DNA of 13,932 bases, from positions 1-13,932 of the forward strand of contig CAZHKT010000097.1 in assembly GCA_964533045.1 (NCBI GenBank), written 5' to 3'. A program made the position numbers and the translations under genes. Below are positions 12,871-13,932 of the stretch, in pieces. Positions within the stretch are counted from its first letter, which is position 1. Every line of letters starts with the position of its first letter. The stretch is from JACQNR01 sp964533045 (GTDB taxonomy: Bacteria > Acidobacteriota > Terriglobia > UBA7540). Under the pieces are notes generated by a model that worked only from the letters and a program-made list of their open reading frames with translations, was not told the origin of the DNA and did no database searches.

Positions 12871-13932
12871 TTAGGGCGTCACGGTAAAGGTCACCATCTG
12901 GGATTTGGTGACACCATTCACGGTGGCGTTGACCGTGACGTTATATGTTCCCGCCGGTGTGATCCGCGGCGTCGGCGCGCGCGGCGAGTTGCCCACACAG
13001 GAGGTCCACATCAGCACCAACAGCATGGCCCCGGCCATGGCCAGTCGTGTGCGGCGCTGGGGCAGAGCCACGATCCCGAGCATCAGGCCAAGGACCAGCA
13101 TCCCGACCCAGGAAGGCGGCATGGATTGGGGCCTACTTGGAGCCGAGATGGGCATGGTGCTTCCCTCATTGAGCGTGACCAGCGTCACTTTGACCGACGA
13201 AGGCGTGGTGTCATTCAGCGTGACGGAACTTGGCGTCACCCCACAGAACGCATTGGGGATATTCTCGGTGCAGGTCAGCGCCGCGGTCCCGGATGCGCCC
13301 GGCGTGCCCCCGATGAGCAGATCGATCACCCCGGTTCCGCCCGCCGCAACGGTCGCGGACGTGGATCCTCCCTGCGGGGGGTTGAAAGTGATATCGAAAC
13401 CCTTGCCCGTCAAGGGACCACTGGCCGAAGGCGCGTTAGCGGCGTTGGACTCGATGGTCAAGGTGCCGTTGAAGGTGCGCGTGTCGGTCGAGTGGAAGAC
13501 CACGACGATCTGGCAGATGCCATCTGGGGCGATGGGCGCGCCCACCGAGCAGGTTGAACCTGCGGCCGGCGCCGTGAAATTCGCAGCGTCCGCCCCGCCC
13601 ACCATGATGGCGCTGATGATGAGGTTTTCTGTGCCCGTATTCGTCACCTCCACCGGGTAGTCGATGTTGGACCCTACCAGGGCTGAGCCAAAATCGAGCG
13701 CCGCCGGCGAAACATCGATCGCCGCTGCCGACGCGATTCCGGTTCCAGTCAGGTCAATAGGGGTGATCGCGGCGTTGGGATCATTGGAGCCCACATCGAG
13801 CGTGGCGCTGTACGCCTGCTCCGCAGTGGGCGAGAACTCCACGCCGATGCTGCACGATTCATTGGGACCCAGCGACGTACTCGCCGTGCAGGTGGTGGAA
13901 GCCGCCAGCGCGAAACTTGCCGCGTCCGTTCC
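12871..13932 (-). CDS. Choice-of-anchor-D (ASH-like) repeat surface protein, C-terminal part
   Basis: The final 353 residues of a larger exported protein; the frame is open to the window edge and the true start lies beyond it. Two immunoglobulin-like ASH repeats are visible. The first is incomplete (GTDAASFALAASTTC through about residue 66). The second (about 67-178) has DFGSALVGSNIDYPVEVTNT, GGADAANF, CSVGAPIAPDGICQIVVVF and the closing LTGKGF. A further beta domain follows (about 180-255). Near the C-terminus are hydrophobic stretches (VGMLVLGLMLGIVAL and AGAMLLVLMW) around a basic QRRTR, then a short Ig-like end (AGTYNVTVNATVNG). This tail arrangement is common in acidobacterial surface proteins (recalled, not searched). 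A role in surface structure or adhesion is an inference. A hairpin follows the stop. Confidence 0.85.
   Translation of the reverse strand, partial: GTDAASFALAASTTCTASTSLGPNESCSIGVEFSPTAEQAYSATLDVGSNDPNAAITPIDLTGTGIASAAAIDVSPAALDFGSALVGSNIDYPVEVTNTGTENLIISAIMVGGADAANFTAPAAGSTCSVGAPIAPDGICQIVVVFHSTDTRTFNGTLTIESNAANAPSASGPLTGKGFDITFNPPQGGSTSATVAAGGTGVIDLLIGGTPGASGTAALTCTENIPNAFCGVTPSSVTLNDTTPSSVKVTLVTLNEGSTMPISAPSRPQSMPPSWVGMLVLGLMLGIVALPQRRTRLAMAGAMLLVLMWTSCVGNSPRAPTPRITPAGTYNVTVNATVNGVTKSQMVTFTVTP

Overview
The window is GC-rich bacterial chromosome with nearly all genes on the minus strand; only one gene (868..1539) reads plus. The organism is probably an Acidobacteriota member or a close relative. 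That rests on inference from three things: the choice-of-anchor-D surface protein with a C-terminal membrane tail and Ig-like end, the non-proteobacterial order of the System I cytochrome c maturation (ccm) genes, and the FHA/Ser-Thr kinase pair. No taxonomic marker was tested.

Layout from right to left, which is the direction of transcription. (1) 13932..12871 is the 3' part of a large secreted repeat protein, followed by a strong hairpin. (2) 12512..11499 is a secreted PDZ protein with a duplicated C-terminal unit, behind a clear sigma70-type promoter. (3) 11305..4097 is a ccm cluster in the order ccmE - ccmF - ccmH - small CcmI-like zinc-ribbon protein - 416-aa membrane protein with a carboxypeptidase-regulatory-like domain - ccmA - ccmB - ccmC - a 45-aa CcmD-like protein. 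Its promoter carries the same -35 and -10 hexamers and the same spacing as the promoter of the PDZ gene. CcmABCD/E would load and release haem on the CcmE chaperone, and CcmF/H would ligate it to apocytochrome. No CcmG-type thioredoxin is seen. (4) 3996..1598 holds an FHA-domain gene and a transmembrane Ser/Thr kinase gene overlapping by ATGA. (5) 868..1539 (plus) is a lipoprotein with a glycine zipper, convergent with the kinase. (6) 637..537 is the small bacterial SRP RNA, followed by the start of dnaX, which runs off the left edge.

The most interesting observations are these. CcmE has the rarer Cys-type haem site (CxxxY instead of HxxxY), and CcmH has a five-cysteine motif instead of the usual LRCxxC. 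Two non-canonical genes sit inside the ccm cluster and share a helical module with identical spacing of its conserved residues. Degenerate 7-bp tandem repeats occupy intergenic gaps and run into the last codons of ccmA and ccmH.
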